Assembly (NCBI GenBank): GCA_026745465.1 | Contig: JACYXH010000312.1 | Location: 1,881,042-1,945,041, forward strand | Direction: 5' to 3' | Source of the DNA: Lota lota | Lineage: Eukaryota; Chordata; Actinopteri; Gadiformes; Lotidae | DNA length: 64,000 nt | Part shown: one piece after another, positions 1-11,003 of the stretch | Numbering within the stretch: position 1 is the first letter of the stretch | Layout: each line of letters begins with the position of its first letter | Notes under the pieces: generated by a model | Database searches by the model: none | Told to the model about the DNA's origin: nothing | What the model saw: the letters and a program-made list of their open reading frames with translations, nothing else | Made by a program: the position numbers and the translations under genes

Positions 1-431
1 TGGTCACCAGCATCGAGACATTCAAGTTGTCCTCATTCCAGTATGGCTCAGCCAATGTAAAGCGTGGTTGAGATGTGAGGCCATTACCTCTTTTGTATTC
101 TATTAAAGTGGCTTCTTCTTTCATCCAAAGTACCATCTCTATCCGTGCATCTGGCACTCCTGAAAGATTCACAATGCACTCCAACAATGACTGTTGGCCT
201 AACCGTCCTTGCTTGTAGTCATTACACTTCAGATTTACAAACCCTGCAAAGATAAATGTTCAAATTAGATCAGAGTATTATTAATACATTATATATATAT
301 ATGAATATTATATAACACATATCACTGATTAAAGTTGGTTACGGTAAATATACCAACTTACTGAAATCACACCCAGCAATGATATTGCAGATAAGGGTCA
401 GGGACAGCAAGCACACTCCCCAGGAGGCCAT
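1..431 (-). CDS. Ig-domain membrane protein, copy A (5' exons only, cut by window edge)
   Basis: Two exons are visible. The signal-peptide exon is 362-431 (ATG at 429-431, start MASWGVCLLS, donor GTAAGT, phase 1). The Ig exon begins at 243 after a TTTGCAG acceptor and runs off the left edge. The Ig part has the strand-B Cys (LLECIVN) and the core Trp (VLWMKE). The frame is open through the visible part and nearly identical to copy B. I infer a secreted or type I membrane protein with one V-like Ig fold. The downstream exons lie outside the window. I do not recognise a named orthologue; B7/CD300-like fish receptors are possible relatives but unproven. Confidence 0.65.
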
Positions 432-2031
432 GATCTCTGTAGGGTTATTCACACAGCTCTTAGCTTTCTTTTTTATTTTTCTACCATCTATTGGTCAACA
501 AGATGCACACATTTAACATTGCCAAGCTTCAACTGGATATACTAGACTTTCTTCCCCCATAGTCATGTTCCTATTACTCTCCAAATGCCCTTGCCAGTGC
601 AGCTGAGAATCGATGTAAGTAACATGTAAGATGTAAGTAACGCCTGTGCATTGCACAGAAGTAGGAAGTATGCAGGTGAGTCTTTTTCTATTAAATTGCC
701 TACAGATAAATCTGTTCACTTTTCCGGGGATCAAATATCCCAGTTAAAGCCATTGATTGGATTTGGCTTTAGAGCAATTAGGCCTGCCCTAAATGTTAAC
801 AATACATCTTTGATCCAGCAGTCCTATTGATACATACAAATAAATAACAAGGATTTCATTAATCGGTAGAAGTAGTGCTCTGTGTATATCGTTTAGGGAA
901 CTTTGAGAATCACCCCGCAAGAATAATTTTGCCCAAAAACATATCTTGACGTACACAGACTCTCACAGTCTACTGTGAGTGACTTTCATTGACCAGTGTA
1001 GCAGTAGTGCAGAGATATTGCATTCTCCCATTTCACAGCAAGACACCATCGTTTTTCCCCCACCACGTTTATCACACAAAGAAGTAACTTTCAAATCAGC
1101 TAGTAGTTCTAGCTAGCAAGCTATATACTCAAAAAGCGAAGCTATTCAATCGCATGCACATAGTTGATTGACAGCCAGAGATGCTCATAAGTCCTTTTTT
1201 GCAAGTCCAAGTCAAGTCTCAAGTCTTTCTTTGCAAGTCCAAATCAAGTCTCAAATCTCTTATGGTTGTAATAGGGTTGCACTGATCCCACTTTTTCATT
1301 ACCGATACAGACTCTGAGCAACACATCTTGGAATGGGCCGGAACCGAGTACCGATCTAATACCAGAGGAGTTTTTTCTTTCAATAAAAAGCTGCAAATTG
1401 GGCTAGCCTTATCCCACATGTTTTTTAAAATATGAATATATTAAATGGATATGTACAACATGAAATGATTTTGCACAAATATAACTCATATAAGCTGAAT
1501 ATTAGACTAGCCCATTTCCAAACGTTGAATAAAGTAAATGGAAACATACAGCATGACTGAATTGTATGCAATATAAATATATTAATTTATTATAGCTTCT
1601 TAAAAATATATAGGCCTACACACCAGCCAAATTAACATTATAAGATACATAGTGTATGTTTTTACTATTTGTTTGTTCCCTGTATCCCTGACATCTCTTA
1701 CTATAATCATTGTGTGCTGATTATATCAGGGTTCTTAGCAAAACAAGAAAAAATAAATAAAGATCTTACCTACTGCAGCTTTAACAAAGTCAAAGTCAAC
1801 GTTTCAAACTGCAAGACGCGATTGGTAAATAAAACCACAATAGGTGTTTATTATGCATCGCGCTGCTGGGTTAGGTTTAATCTCCTTTTGTTGCACAGAA
1901 ACATTGAATGTTTCACATACGAAAAAGGAAAGTGGTGGCCCCGACGAACAGCGACAAGGGTTCCAACTTGGCGTTAGGTGAACGCAGACATCGCCTAAAC
2001 CCGCTCATTCACACAGACGCCTGGAAGCCTT

Positions 2032-2032
<1 letters not shown>

Positions 2033-2076
<44 letters not shown>
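2033..2076. repeat. Poly-C tract, 44 bases
   Basis: An uninterrupted C run. The matching tract in the second copy (28,380-28,416) has 37 bases. The exact length is prone to sequencing error. Confidence 0.9.
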
Positions 2077-2079
<3 letters not shown>

Positions 2080-2682
2080 CTCCAGCGTGCTCCGTGTGGG
2101 CTGCTTCTCACCACTGTCTATTGTCCGATCTTGCCCAACACAGCCTAAGGCTGCAATCTTCGTTATTTCTAAAAGGTACCCGTGGGCGAGAGAAAATAGC
2201 TCTTCACGCAGTTGATCCTACAGAACACATGACGTAGAGTCGTCCAGCCTGTAGCCTCACGCATATGAACACGACATCACAACAAACTAAGTGGTTAAAG
2301 TTGGTACATCAGTCAAATAAGTTACCGTCTCCGTCTCCGTCTCCGTCTCCTTCGATATGAACCAAGCGTTGGGTTTCACAGCAATACGTTCTTACCTTCG
2401 GTTTCGTGATGACTATTACGAATACAGGTCGAATTTCCTCCGGGGGAGTTCATGGCACATTCAACACTTGAGCCCAAAGTAGGGGGACTGAAACAACAAC
2501 ATACCGGTTGATCAGACTGGCACCAAGTTCAACAGAGACTACATGTAATTATTCTCTGACTTTGTCTTGTATTTCTTCCTAATTGCTCTTCTATTCTTCC
2601 TCTCTATATTGTTAACAACTTGGATTGCGCAGGACTTTAATTTATGTAGCCAATGATTAAAAGAAAGCGGACACGATTTGTA

Positions 2683-2684
<2 letters not shown>

Positions 2685-2718
<34 letters not shown>
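2685..2718. repeat. Poly-G tract, 34 bases
   Basis: An uninterrupted G run followed by a second run of 13 G at 2,746-2,758. The copy-2 equivalents are 29,037-29,063 and about 29,091-29,102. Confidence 0.9.
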
Positions 2719-3048
2719 CTTCAGTTGCGGGGGTTCAGTTTTGTTGGGGGGGGGGGGGTGGTGGTGTCTAAACTGAATTAGGCACGCTCTCATCACGGAG
2801 AAGTCCTCCACCGCTCCCCCCTCACCGGTGTGATGCACAACAGGCGCAGGGCCCGGTTTGCCTGAAGGCAGAGCTCTTTAAAGATGCACTACCGTTCAGT
2901 CTAACATACTTTAATATCTTTATAATCCCCAAATAAAGAAATATCTTTATTAGAGGTTAGGGTTAGTCTAACATACTTTAATATCTTTATAATCCCCTAA
3001 TTAAGAAATATCTTTATAAAGAAATATCTTTATAAAGAAATATCTTTG

Positions 3049-3830
3049 ATAGGGGGGAAAGAAAAGGAGGCAGGTCTGTCCCGGGTGGGAGCCAGCTTCC
3101 TCTGCTTCTGGCCCCTCTCTGCCTGGCACTGCTGCTGAGGAGGAGGAGGAGGCGGAGGAGGGGAGGAGGAGGAGGAGGAGGAGGAGGAGGAGGAGGAGGC
3201 GGTGGAGGAGGAGGAGGAGGAGGAGGCGGAGGAGGAGGAGGAGGAGGCGGCGTCCTGCTGCGTTGTGAACGAGAGCGACTTACTGCCGGCCTGGTGGGAT
3301 GAGCCTGGTGAGAATCGCCCCGAACCGAGAACGATTCTCACGGACGGACTGCTGGTGGGCGAGGACCTCCGCAAATCGCGGTCCGAATCGCCCATCCGGC
3401 AAAACGGGTTTGACGGGGGCAAAGACGCCGAAGCACACGGAGCTGGGGGGGGGGGGGGGGGGGGGGGGGGGAGCCTTCGGACGCGGTTCCGTCGATGACC
3501 AGGTCGTCTCCCATGTCCTCCTCGCCCTCCGCCGGAGGCGCCGCGACGTCGGGAGATATCGACGGCGTCGGCTAACCCCACCGAGGGGGTGAAGAAGGGG
3601 TGCCTGGAGAGGAGCACCTCTCGGGGCAGGGAACAGCAGGCAGGGCAGCCATGGCGTGCTCCACACCCAAGCAGCGAAAACACGGGGACGTGCTCGTCGC
3701 CTGGGAGCCGCAAGAGGAGCAGAGAGGCCCTGAAGAGGGCCGTTCCTCTGCCGACTCCACCACTCCGCTGCTGGAAGGAAAGATAGGAAACATCCAACGC
3801 TTTTCAAAAGACACACAAATCCCACTGTAA
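3049..3830. other. GC-rich exon-like block, copy 1 (function unresolved)
   Basis: A sharply GC-rich island contains a GAG/GGC trinucleotide tract (3,138-3,248), a G tract (3,446-3,471) and coding-like frames on both strands. The most exon-like plus-strand frame starts at an ATG with good context (GCAGCCATGG) at 3,651. Upstream plus-strand codons at about 3,250-3,440 are GC3-rich. A perfect 10-bp inverted repeat (gtgagaatcg at 3,308-3,317, cgattctcac at 3,332-3,341) lies inside. I recognise no protein family. It may be a CpG-island first exon, a captured promoter fragment or a dead element. Confidence 0.4.
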
Positions 3831-4915
3831 GTAAAGTGAATCGCTAAACTGCGGTATTCATCAATCATTAACTCTAAGTCCCTTGGCTCATTAACAAGGC
3901 TGCCAACTTGTACAGTTGGTCAGTGATTTGAATCCTTAAACCAACCCCAAAATATATTAAGATGGGGGTTTTAGGTTTTAAGTATTTCTTCTTGAGGTCG
4001 GATCCCCCGGATCCCTACTTTGGACTTAGCCCCCAATGGTTTCATGTGCCAAAAACGAAGTTTACTGTAATGCTTATTATAAGTATATAAGTAACCATTC
4101 CACTACTGAACACTAAACTGGACATACAACTTGCATACCAACTTTCCCAGTATATCTTTTATGAATTTATAATAAACATTTTATACCTCTCTATGTTATA
4201 TTGTGCGTGTACATTGTACAGTCAGTAATGTCTATGGAGATGGGTAAAGACTCATTCTATGGCCCACTTCCAGGATGATTTCATTTTGAAACTCCTTTGG
4301 CAACGTTAATGTTTATTTTCCATGCCCCCAAAGCTCTTTTGAATTTATTTAAATCAGAAAGCGAAAGATGTACTACAGCTGTAGATACTTGGTGCGTTCT
4401 GTGTGGTCCTGTTTGTCCATCAAACAGGTCAGGTTTTTTATGGGGAGGAGAGGTACCTTCCAAGGATGCAAGCTCGAGAGCCAGAAGATTTGCCCACCAA
4501 GACTATATTGACGGTGTGTAAGATTGACGTAGCATACAAACAAACGTTTTACGTTTCCAGTATATTGGATTGCTGATAGGGTTGCTGTAGGTTGATGTAA
4601 TACTTTACTTTTTCTTTTTTACATATTGAAAAGTATAATTCAATATATATTTCAATATATTTCATATTCGTATTTTTACATATTTCATATTTGAACACAA
4701 CAAGCGAATATTCAACAAAAATGTTATGTTATAACATAGACGTATCAGTAAGTCAAGTCACATCAATTAAAACAATGGTAAATTATGCATTTTTCTACTT
4801 CACCAAATGTTCTAAAAGGCAGTGCATCTAGAACCTATCTGTTGATGCACATTGTGCATGTGCTCCTCGCCCCAGAAGTCAAGAGATATAGTCATATCTA
4901 TGCCATTTTTTAAAT
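3831..4915. other. Non-coding stretch, nothing recognised
   Basis: AT-rich sequence without a credible frame or RNA gene. Most of it aligns with copy 2 near 31,064-31,670, except about 270 bp (3,787-4,055) that copy 2 lacks. Confidence 0.6.
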
Positions 4916-4919
4916 ATAT

Positions 4920-5300
4920 ATTTACGAGAAAGAAGAAGGCTTCTTCACAAACATTACTCGTGATCCAACACTAGGCATTCCCGCTGAGCGTCTGATGTCA
5001 CAACAGATGTGCTCAGCCATTCCTGTGAGCACCAAACTGTTGGAACCAGTCCCAACGAACGCCCAGCCAATCAATGCCCGACTCCTCAACAAATGGCTCC
5101 CTCTGAAGCGTCACTGCGACCGTCGAGTCATTCTCTGCAGCCCTTGACAAGTGATCCGAAAGCAAAAGGATACAACAAACTTGGGACCGTGAAGGAGTTG
5201 CGCAAGGAGCCACGCTCCTACATCATCCAGTCCACCGGGAAGAGGAATTGCCGTCACCAGAGCTCTACACAAAGGACCCTGACTCTCAGAACACCACAAT
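4920..5300 (+). pseudogene. Ty3/gypsy integrase C-terminal remnant, copy 1
   Basis: Translated fragments resemble the end of fish Ty3/gypsy integrases: a DPTLGIPAERLMSQQM-like stretch (compare the usual NTP-x-SPAQRLMSRR pattern) and, in another frame after a stop, KEPRSYIIQSTGKRN, which recalls the RSYxV...RRNRxxL module. The frames are interrupted, so this is a relic. The 157-codon frame at 5,009-5,482 crosses it but changes frame relative to the first motif and is not a real gene. The same relic occurs in copy 2. Confidence 0.45.
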
Positions 5301-5675
5301 GGACTGTGTTCCCCCCACACCACAAAAACCAAAGCCAAACGCCAGACAATTACAGCACACATCCCCTCTGCGGCCAACGCCCACAGCACACCACTAAGAA
5401 CAACAATGCACTAACCACAACACTCTCAGGCCAAACCCTCAGACCAGTAGCAGTAAAACCTTTGAACAAAACAATAAAATAAAACATTCCTCTTTAATGT
5501 GGTTTCAGCAGTAGCTGCCAGTATATCAGAATATCATTTCTACTGGATTGTTGCAGCAAGTTCTCTCACTCATTTACTTAAGAGTGATTTTGTGAATCTG
5601 CCTACATGGTAAAGTGATATGTTTATTCACAGATTTGCTGTTGTATAGTCTAAAATCATTCTGTTTCAGATTATT

Positions 5676-6519
5676 CAGATTCAGAGTCAGAATCAGAATC
5701 AGAATCAGAATCAGAAAAGCTTTATTGCCAAGTACGTTTTTTGCACATACAAGGAATATGTCTTGGTAATGTAGGTGCACGTCACATTCTCTAAAATAAG
5801 TTAAATAGGTTAAACAGAACAAACAATATAAGTATAAATATATGTATAAATATAAACACACACAGAACGTATACAGAATATGAGAGTAAGAATTTAGATT
5901 ACAAAAGCAGATTTAAGTACAGTGGCATGTAAGAGCCAGGGGTGGGGTGTGGAGAGAGTCAGGGTGGTTTCCGGGCCTTGTTAATAAGGCTAGTGGCGGA
6001 GGGGAAAAAACTGTCCTTGTGACGAGAGGTTTTGGTCCTGATGGACCTCAGCCTCCTGCCAGAGGGGAGTGGCTCAAAGAGTTTGTTGCCGGGGTGGGAG
6101 GGGTCAGCCACAATCTTTCCTGCACGCTTCAGAGTCCTGGTGGCGTAAAGGTCCTGGAGCGGCGGCAGATTGCAGCCAATCACCTTCTCAGCTGAGCGAA
6201 TGACACGCTGCAGTCTGTCCTTGTCCTTGGCTGTGCTAGCAGCGTACCAGATGGTGATGGAGGATGTGAGGATGGACTCAATGATGGCTGTGTAGAAGTG
6301 CACCATCATTGTCTTTGGCAGGTTGAATTTCTTCAGCTGCCGCAGGAAGTACATCCTCTGCTGTGCTTTATTGACGAGGGAGCTGATGCTCAGCTCCCAG
6401 TTGAGGTCCTGGGAGATGATAGATCCCAGGAAGCGGAAAGACTCCACAATGTTAATTGTGGAGCCAGAGAGGGTGATGGGGGCAGGTGGGGCTGGGTTCT
6501 TCCTGAAGTCCACAACCAT
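5676..6519 (-). mobile_element. LINE 3' part (end of reverse transcriptase ORF and tail), left of the retroviral insertion
   Basis: The minus-strand frame contains the post-RT region typical of teleost CR1/L2-superfamily LINEs (VDFRKNPAP, SFRFLGSIISQDL, KAQQRMYFLRQLKKFNLP). The frame ends near 5,959. The element ends at left in a (cagaat)n-like tail at 5,676-5,720, as expected for a LINE 3' end. It is interrupted at 6,519 by the retrovirus and resumes at 18,916. Together the parts make a 5'-truncated copy of about 1.6 kb with a 4-base target duplication (tatt). Confidence 0.85.
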
Positions 6520-7060
6520 TGTGGTGGATAACCACTTTACTTTTAACACTTTAACAAAATAAGAGAGATAGAGAAAACCGAAGCTTGAAAGAATGAAGAC
6601 TTTATTGTCACTTGTAGCGGGTAACAACAAAACCTGAGTTAGTTTGCAAAAGAACTGCTCCCCAGACTTCAGCCTATATGCTCCATTCTGCACAGTCATC
6701 ATCCATACGTCACTGCCTCATCCTATGCATCCATTTCTAGATATGGAAATCCACTGCTCCCTTATTCTCCTCTTGGCCCTTGTCTTGTCTGATACTATAT
6801 ATGGAAATATACTAGCTGTATACATACAACATACCAGACACACACACACACATTCAACGTACAAAACACATACACATTCAACAGGCCCTCTGCACCCATT
6901 CACCTCTTAGTATAAACAATGGTAGCATATTGCATCTGTACTGGGAGAGAGTGTTACCATGATACCCAATGTTTTTTCTCCACACTTATTTGATTCATAT
7001 AGCGCGTAGGCAAGATAATTATTATATATTTCCATTAATTGTTATAGTAAATTTCTCCCA
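6520..7060 (-). repeat. Retroviral 3' LTR
   Basis: 541 bp, a direct repeat of 18,368-18,914. On the coding strand it contains a TATA-like ccatatatagt and an AATAAA at 6,601-6,606, about 80 bases from the LTR end. It differs from the 5' LTR by about three substitutions, an 8-bp indel and a CA-repeat indel, which implies a recent insertion. Confidence 0.92.
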
Positions 7061-7076
7061 TATATCCCCCCTTTGG
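7061..7076 (-). promoter_or_regulatory. Polypurine tract of the retrovirus
   Basis: On the coding strand aaaggggggatata abuts the TGGGAG start of the 3' LTR, as expected for a plus-strand DNA primer. Confidence 0.8.
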
Positions 7077-7937
7077 GGCTTACCAAGTCCCAATACACTT
7101 TCCAAGTCAAAATCATTGAGGGCTACTTGCCGGGACTGCTAGATAAATCAACAGCATTCACATTTGATTACCTGGAAAAAACCTTCTCATATCAGGGCTT
7201 GAAACCTGTATGTTTTTGCAGGGTTCACAACCTGTCTTTAAGGAATAAAAAAGATTACCAAATGTGCTATGCCTTATAAGCATTTTGAACCATTGAGTTG
7301 GTATCTATTACAACATATGTGATTATAAAAACATACAATACAAGAATATAAAGATAACAATTACAAGACCTTTGGCATGCGTATATCAAAATGTGTATAC
7401 ATTTTTTGAAGAAAACAACTTGTTGACAGTGAACATAGTAACTCACATTGATTAATTAATTCAGTTATAAATGTAATGTAAGCAACAGCCTATTATTCAA
7501 GTAGAGCCTTGCAGGTGTTGTTTCCGCTATATTGTGTGAAAGATATCTAAATAATCGTCCTGTCACAAAGTATGATCATGCAAAACATCATACAATCATT
7601 CCAAATAATATGAGGTACTAAAATAACAACTTAAACTTTAAAAGTCTTTCAATATGCATTGACGTGGATGGTCAAGAGGATCTTCATGTATCGGTGTGCT
7701 GTATGTTTGTGGGGGGGTTTGGGCATCATTGTAGTTGTTGCGTCCGCTCCAATCACTGTCCTCTGGTTATGTACTGTATTTCTTCGAGTCCAATGTTCAT
7801 TCTGCTTCCGATGGTGTGGCTCACATGGAGAGGTTACTAGCACGATCACATGTGAGCCTTCTTATGATGCCTAATCATCAACACGCGTTTGTCAGAGATT
7901 AAACCTTTGTTGGCTCGAATTCTTCCTCATCATCATC
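7077..7937. other. Retroviral region between env end and polypurine tract
   Basis: About 830 bp. The last few env tail codons, with their original stop near 7,905, lie at its right end. The rest has no convincing gene. A hydrophobic plus-strand frame (7,659-7,874) and a minus-strand frame (7,649-7,849) overlap and look like chance. Confidence 0.6.
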
Positions 7938-8599
7938 TGTTACGATTACGAGATTAGGACCCAAACGCAAGACAAGGAAACCAACAGGGTGCGGGTACAA
8001 AAAGGGATTTATTGTCCAAAGGTACAGGCAAGGGCAAGGCAGGCGAGTAGTCCAGTGGCGGTAGGCAGGCGGGGAGTCAGGCAGGCAGACGGACGTAGGC
8101 AGGCGGGTGGTCGGGCAGGCGAGGTTCAGCAACCAGGAAGGTAGGCAGGCAGAAAGACGTAGGCAGGCGGGTGGTCGGGCAGGCGAGGTTCAGGAAACAA
8201 GGAAGGCAGGCAGGAACGAGGAACAGGAGCGGGAACAGGAACAGCAACAGGAACGAGAGCGAGGACAAGAACGGGAGCGGAACCCGTAACGGGGACAAGA
8301 ACGGGAGCGGAACCCGTAACGGGAACAAGAACAGGAGTGGGACCCGAAAACAAGGAAGTGGCGGGGACGTAGTTATCATGGGAGATAACGAACACTACGA
8401 ACTAGCACTGGCTTTGTGAGAAGCCAGTGCTTAAGTACTGTGGGGAGTGATTGGTGAAGAACTGCAGGTGAGGGTAGACAGAGGGAGTGCACGTGGTGGC
8501 TAATTGACGGGAAGAGGTAAACAAAGAAGCACATGGTGAAGTGAGGCTGGTTGCCACTAGATGGCGGAGTTTGACGGAAACCGAGAGGGTCACGTTACA
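7938..8599 (-). repeat. Nested element 3' LTR
   Basis: 662 bp, TG...CA ends, nearly identical to 10,347-11,003. It contains internal degenerate tandem motifs of the aggcaggcgggtggtcggg and gaacgggagcggaacccgta types. Confidence 0.9.
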
Positions 8600-10409
8600 G
8601 TACCCCCCCTCTACGGACGCCTCCAGGCGTACGCACGACGGGGGAGGGTGCTGGCGGTGGGAAACCCGGGTTAGGGAGGGGTCCAGGGGGCAACTGCTGC
8701 TGGGACTCAGGAAGAGGCTGGGGCTTGGGACTAGGAGGACACTGGGGCTTGGGACTAAAAGGCAACTGCTGCAGGCGCTGGAGCTCAGGGCCAAGAGACA
8801 ACTGTTGCTGGGACTGGAACACAGGAACTGGAGACAACTGGGGCTTGGACTCGGGACCTGGAGACAACTGGGGCTTGGACTCGGGACCTGGAGACAACTG
8901 GGGCTTGGACTCGGGACCAGGAGACAACTGGGGCTTGGACTCGGGACCAGGAGACAACTGGGGCTTGGACTCGGGACCAGGAGACAACTGGGGCTTGGAC
9001 TCGGGACCAGGAGACAACTGGGGCTTGGACTCGGGACCAGGAGACAACTGGGGCTTGGACTCGGGACCAGGAGACAACTGGGGCTTGGACTCGGGACCAG
9101 GAGACAACTGGGGCTTGGACTCGGGACCAGGAGACAACTGGGGCTTGGACTCGGGACCAGGAGACAACCGGGGCCTGGACTCGGGACCAGGAGACAACCG
9201 GGGCGTGGACTCGGGACCAGGAGACAACTGGGGCGTGGACTCGGGACCAGGAGACAACTGGGGCTTGGACTCGGGACCAGGAGACAACTGGCGCTGGAGC
9301 TCAAGGCCAGGAGGAAGCTGCTGCTGGCGCTCAGGACCAGGATACAGCTGGAGCTTGGGACTAGGAGACAACTGGCGCTGGAGCTCAGGGCCAGGAGGAA
9401 GCTGCTGCTGGCGCTGGAGCTCAGGACCAGGATACAGCTGGAGCTTGGGACTGGGAGACAACTGGCGCTGGAGCTCAGGGCCAGGAGGAAGCTGCTGCTG
9501 GCGCTGGAGCTCAGGGCCAGGATACAGCTGGGGCTTGGGACTGGGAGACAACTGGCGCTGGAGCTCAGGGCCAGGATACAGCTGGGGCTTGGGACTAGGA
9601 GACAACTGGCGCTGGAGCTCAGGGCCAGGAGGAAGCTGCTGCTGGCGCCGGAGCTCAGGGCCAGGATAGAGCTGGGGCTTGGGACTAGGAGGCAACTGCT
9701 GCTGGCGCTGGGGCTCAGGGCCAGGAGGCAGCTGTTGCTGGGGCTTGAGACTGGGAGGCAACTGGGGCTGGGGCTCAGGGCCAGGAGGAAATTGTTGCTG
9801 GAGCTTGAGGCTAGGAGACAACTGGCGCTGGGGCTCAGGGCCAGGAGGCAGCTGTTGCTGGGACTCAGGAGGCCGCTGGAGCTTGGGCCTTTTCCCGGGG
9901 GAGTCCAGCTGAACTGGTAGCCGGCGCTTGCGGCCAGGAGTTCGCTGGGGCTTGGGAACAGGTGACCGCAGTTGCAGCGGAGCTGGTGGCCACGAGACTG
10001 CGGCTGCAGCGGGTGTTGGTGGCCACGAGACTGCAGTTGCAGCGGGGGTTGGCGCCGGGAGGGAAAAAGACCGAGGTGAAGAAGGCGGCGGAGAAGCGGG
10101 GAAGAGAGAGAGGGAAGCCAAGGGCGAGCGGCGGTCGCGCTCGTCGTAAGCCGCCAAAAGCCCCTGGATGTACTTCACATTCTCCTGAATGGAAGTAAAT
10201 GGTGCTGCGGTTGCAGCCGGGGCAGGCGCCGAGAGGGAAGCCGAGGACGAGCGGAGGTTGCGCTCAATATCCTCAAGGATAGCCGATATTCCCCGCATCC
10301 ATGTCGAGGGTTTCCTGTCTGCTGGGTCATCTTGGCTAGTTCGTACTGTTACGATTACGAGATTAGGACCCAAACGCAAGACAAGGAAACCAACAGGGTG
10401 CGGGTACAA
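8595..10409 (-). CDS. Pro/Gln/Ser-rich repeat frame of the nested LTR element
   Basis: A 604-codon open frame whose first ATG lies inside the 5' LTR. A more natural start is the internal Met in the STWMRGIS stretch, just past the LTR. The N-terminal about 75 residues beyond the LTR ([21 protein letters not shown]) look like a small helical, gag-like domain. The rest is low-complexity: blocks such as [10 protein letters not shown], then about 15 copies of the decapeptide [10 protein letters not shown]. Other frames on both strands are also open across the repeat, so openness alone is weak evidence of translation. No known domain is recognised. Confidence 0.4.
   Translation of the reverse strand: MYPHPVGFLVLRLGPNLVIVTVRTSQDDPADRKPSTWMRGISAILEDIERNLRSSSASLSAPAPAATAAPFTSIQENVKYIQGLLAAYDERDRRSPLASLSLFPASPPPSSPRSFSLPAPTPAATAVSWPPTPAAAAVSWPPAPLQLRSPVPKPQRTPGRKRRLPVQLDSPGKRPKLQRPPESQQQLPPGPEPQRQLSPSLKLQQQFPPGPEPQPQLPPSLKPQQQLPPGPEPQRQQQLPPSPKPQLYPGPELRRQQQLPPGPELQRQLSPSPKPQLYPGPELQRQLSPSPKPQLYPGPELQRQQQLPPGPELQRQLSPSPKLQLYPGPELQRQQQLPPGPELQRQLSPSPKLQLYPGPERQQQLPPGLELQRQLSPGPESKPQLSPGPESTPQLSPGPESTPRLSPGPESRPRLSPGPESKPQLSPGPESKPQLSPGPESKPQLSPGPESKPQLSPGPESKPQLSPGPESKPQLSPGPESKPQLSPGPESKPQLSPGPESKPQLSPGPESKPQLSPGPESKPQLSPVPVFQSQQQLSLGPELQRLQQLPFSPKPQCPPSPKPQPLPESQQQLPPGPLPNPGFPPPAPSPVVRTPGGVRRGGVL
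8830..9291. repeat. 30-bp minisatellite, about 15 units
   Basis: The unit ggagacaactggggcttgga plus ctcgggacca recurs every 30 bases from 8,830. Central units are identical. Edge units carry single changes (acct instead of acca, gcctgg, gcgtgg). A related compound repeat of about 87-90 bp continues to about 9,890. Confidence 0.95.
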
Positions 10410-11003
10410 AAAGGGATTTATTGTCCAAAGGTACTGGCAAGGGCAAGGCAGGCGAGTAGTCCAGTAGGCGGTAGGCAGGCGGGGAGTCAGGCAGGCAGAC
10501 GGACGTAGGCAGGCGGGTGGTCGGGCAGGCGAGGTTCAGCAACCAGGAAGGTAGGCAGGCAGAAAGACGTAGGCAGGCGGGTGGTCGGGCAGGCGAGGTT
10601 CAGGAAACAAGGAAGGCAGGCAGGAACGAGGAACAGGAGCGGGAACAGGAACAGGAACGAGAGCGAGGACAAGAACGGGAGCGGAACCCGTAACGGGGAC
10701 AAGAACGGGAGCGGAACCCGTAACGGGAACAAGAACGGGAGTGGGACCCGAAAACAAGGAAGTGGCGGGGACGTAGTTATCATGGGAGATAACGAACACT
10801 ACGAACTAGCACTGGGTTTGTGAGAAGCCAGTGCTTAAGTACTGTGGGGAGTGATTGGTGAAGAGCTGCAGGTGAGGGTAGACAGAGGGAGTGCACGTGG
10901 TGGCTAATTGACGGGAAGAGGTAAACAAAGAAGCACATGGTGAAGTGAGGCTGGTTGCCACTAGATGGCGGAGTTTGACGGAAACCGAGAGGGTCACGTT
11001 ACA
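10347..11003 (-). repeat. Nested element 5' LTR
   Basis: 657 bp, TG...CA ends. The right flank tcatc duplicates the left flank of the element. Its edge supplies the last two codons and the stop of the truncated env frame. Confidence 0.9.

Larger units (their letters stand above)
432..3048. other. Non-coding stretch with simple repeats, copy 1
   Basis: No gene is supported here. It lies upstream of Ig copy A. Visible features are a two-unit 32-bp minisatellite built on caagtccaagtcaagtct (1,203-1,261), a C tract at 2,033-2,076, four CCGTCT-type hexamers (2,324-2,351), and G tracts at 2,685-2,718 and 2,746-2,758. Short frames over the homopolymers are composition artefacts. All elements recur in copy 2 with altered repeat numbers. 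Confidence 0.7.
7938..11003 (-). mobile_element. Nested non-autonomous LTR retrotransposon (Ty3/gypsy-like)
   Basis: Two near-identical LTRs (7,938-8,599, 662 bp; 10,347-11,003, 657 bp) begin tgttacg and end cgttaca. They are flanked by a perfect 5-bp duplication tcatc (7,933-7,937 and 11,004-11,008). A polypurine tract (gaggggggtac on the minus strand, about 8,600-8,612) abuts the left LTR, so the element runs right to left. The internal part is only 1.75 kb and has no protease, RT or integrase. Just after the 5' LTR the codons DDPAD resemble the MDPAD start of fish gypsy gag with the ATG mutated. It needs enzymes in trans. Confidence 0.88.

Noticed and set aside
2950..2966. Telomere-like ttagggttag
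   Set aside because: Only about two units, within an otherwise unrelated short repeat.
3030..3868. Poly-Ser, poly-Pro and poly-Glu frames in the GC-rich block
   Set aside because: They arise from GAG and poly-G tracts in all frames. Strand and gene identity cannot be supported.
5009..5482. 157-codon plus-strand frame as a gene
   Set aside because: It overlaps a gypsy integrase relic in shifting frames, and the copy-2 version carries a stop.
7649..7874. Hydrophobic accessory ORF between env and the 3' LTR
   Set aside because: It is on the strand opposite to the provirus and overlaps another chance frame, with no family resemblance.
8830..9291. Regular 30-bp direct repeats suggesting a CRISPR array
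   Set aside because: Units are contiguous with no unique spacers, and the context is a fish retrotransposon.
8402..10198. Several long overlapping frames on both strands over the minisatellite
   Set aside because: The 30-bp unit lacks stops in most frames, so all frames stay open automatically. Only one minus-strand frame is listed, with low confidence.
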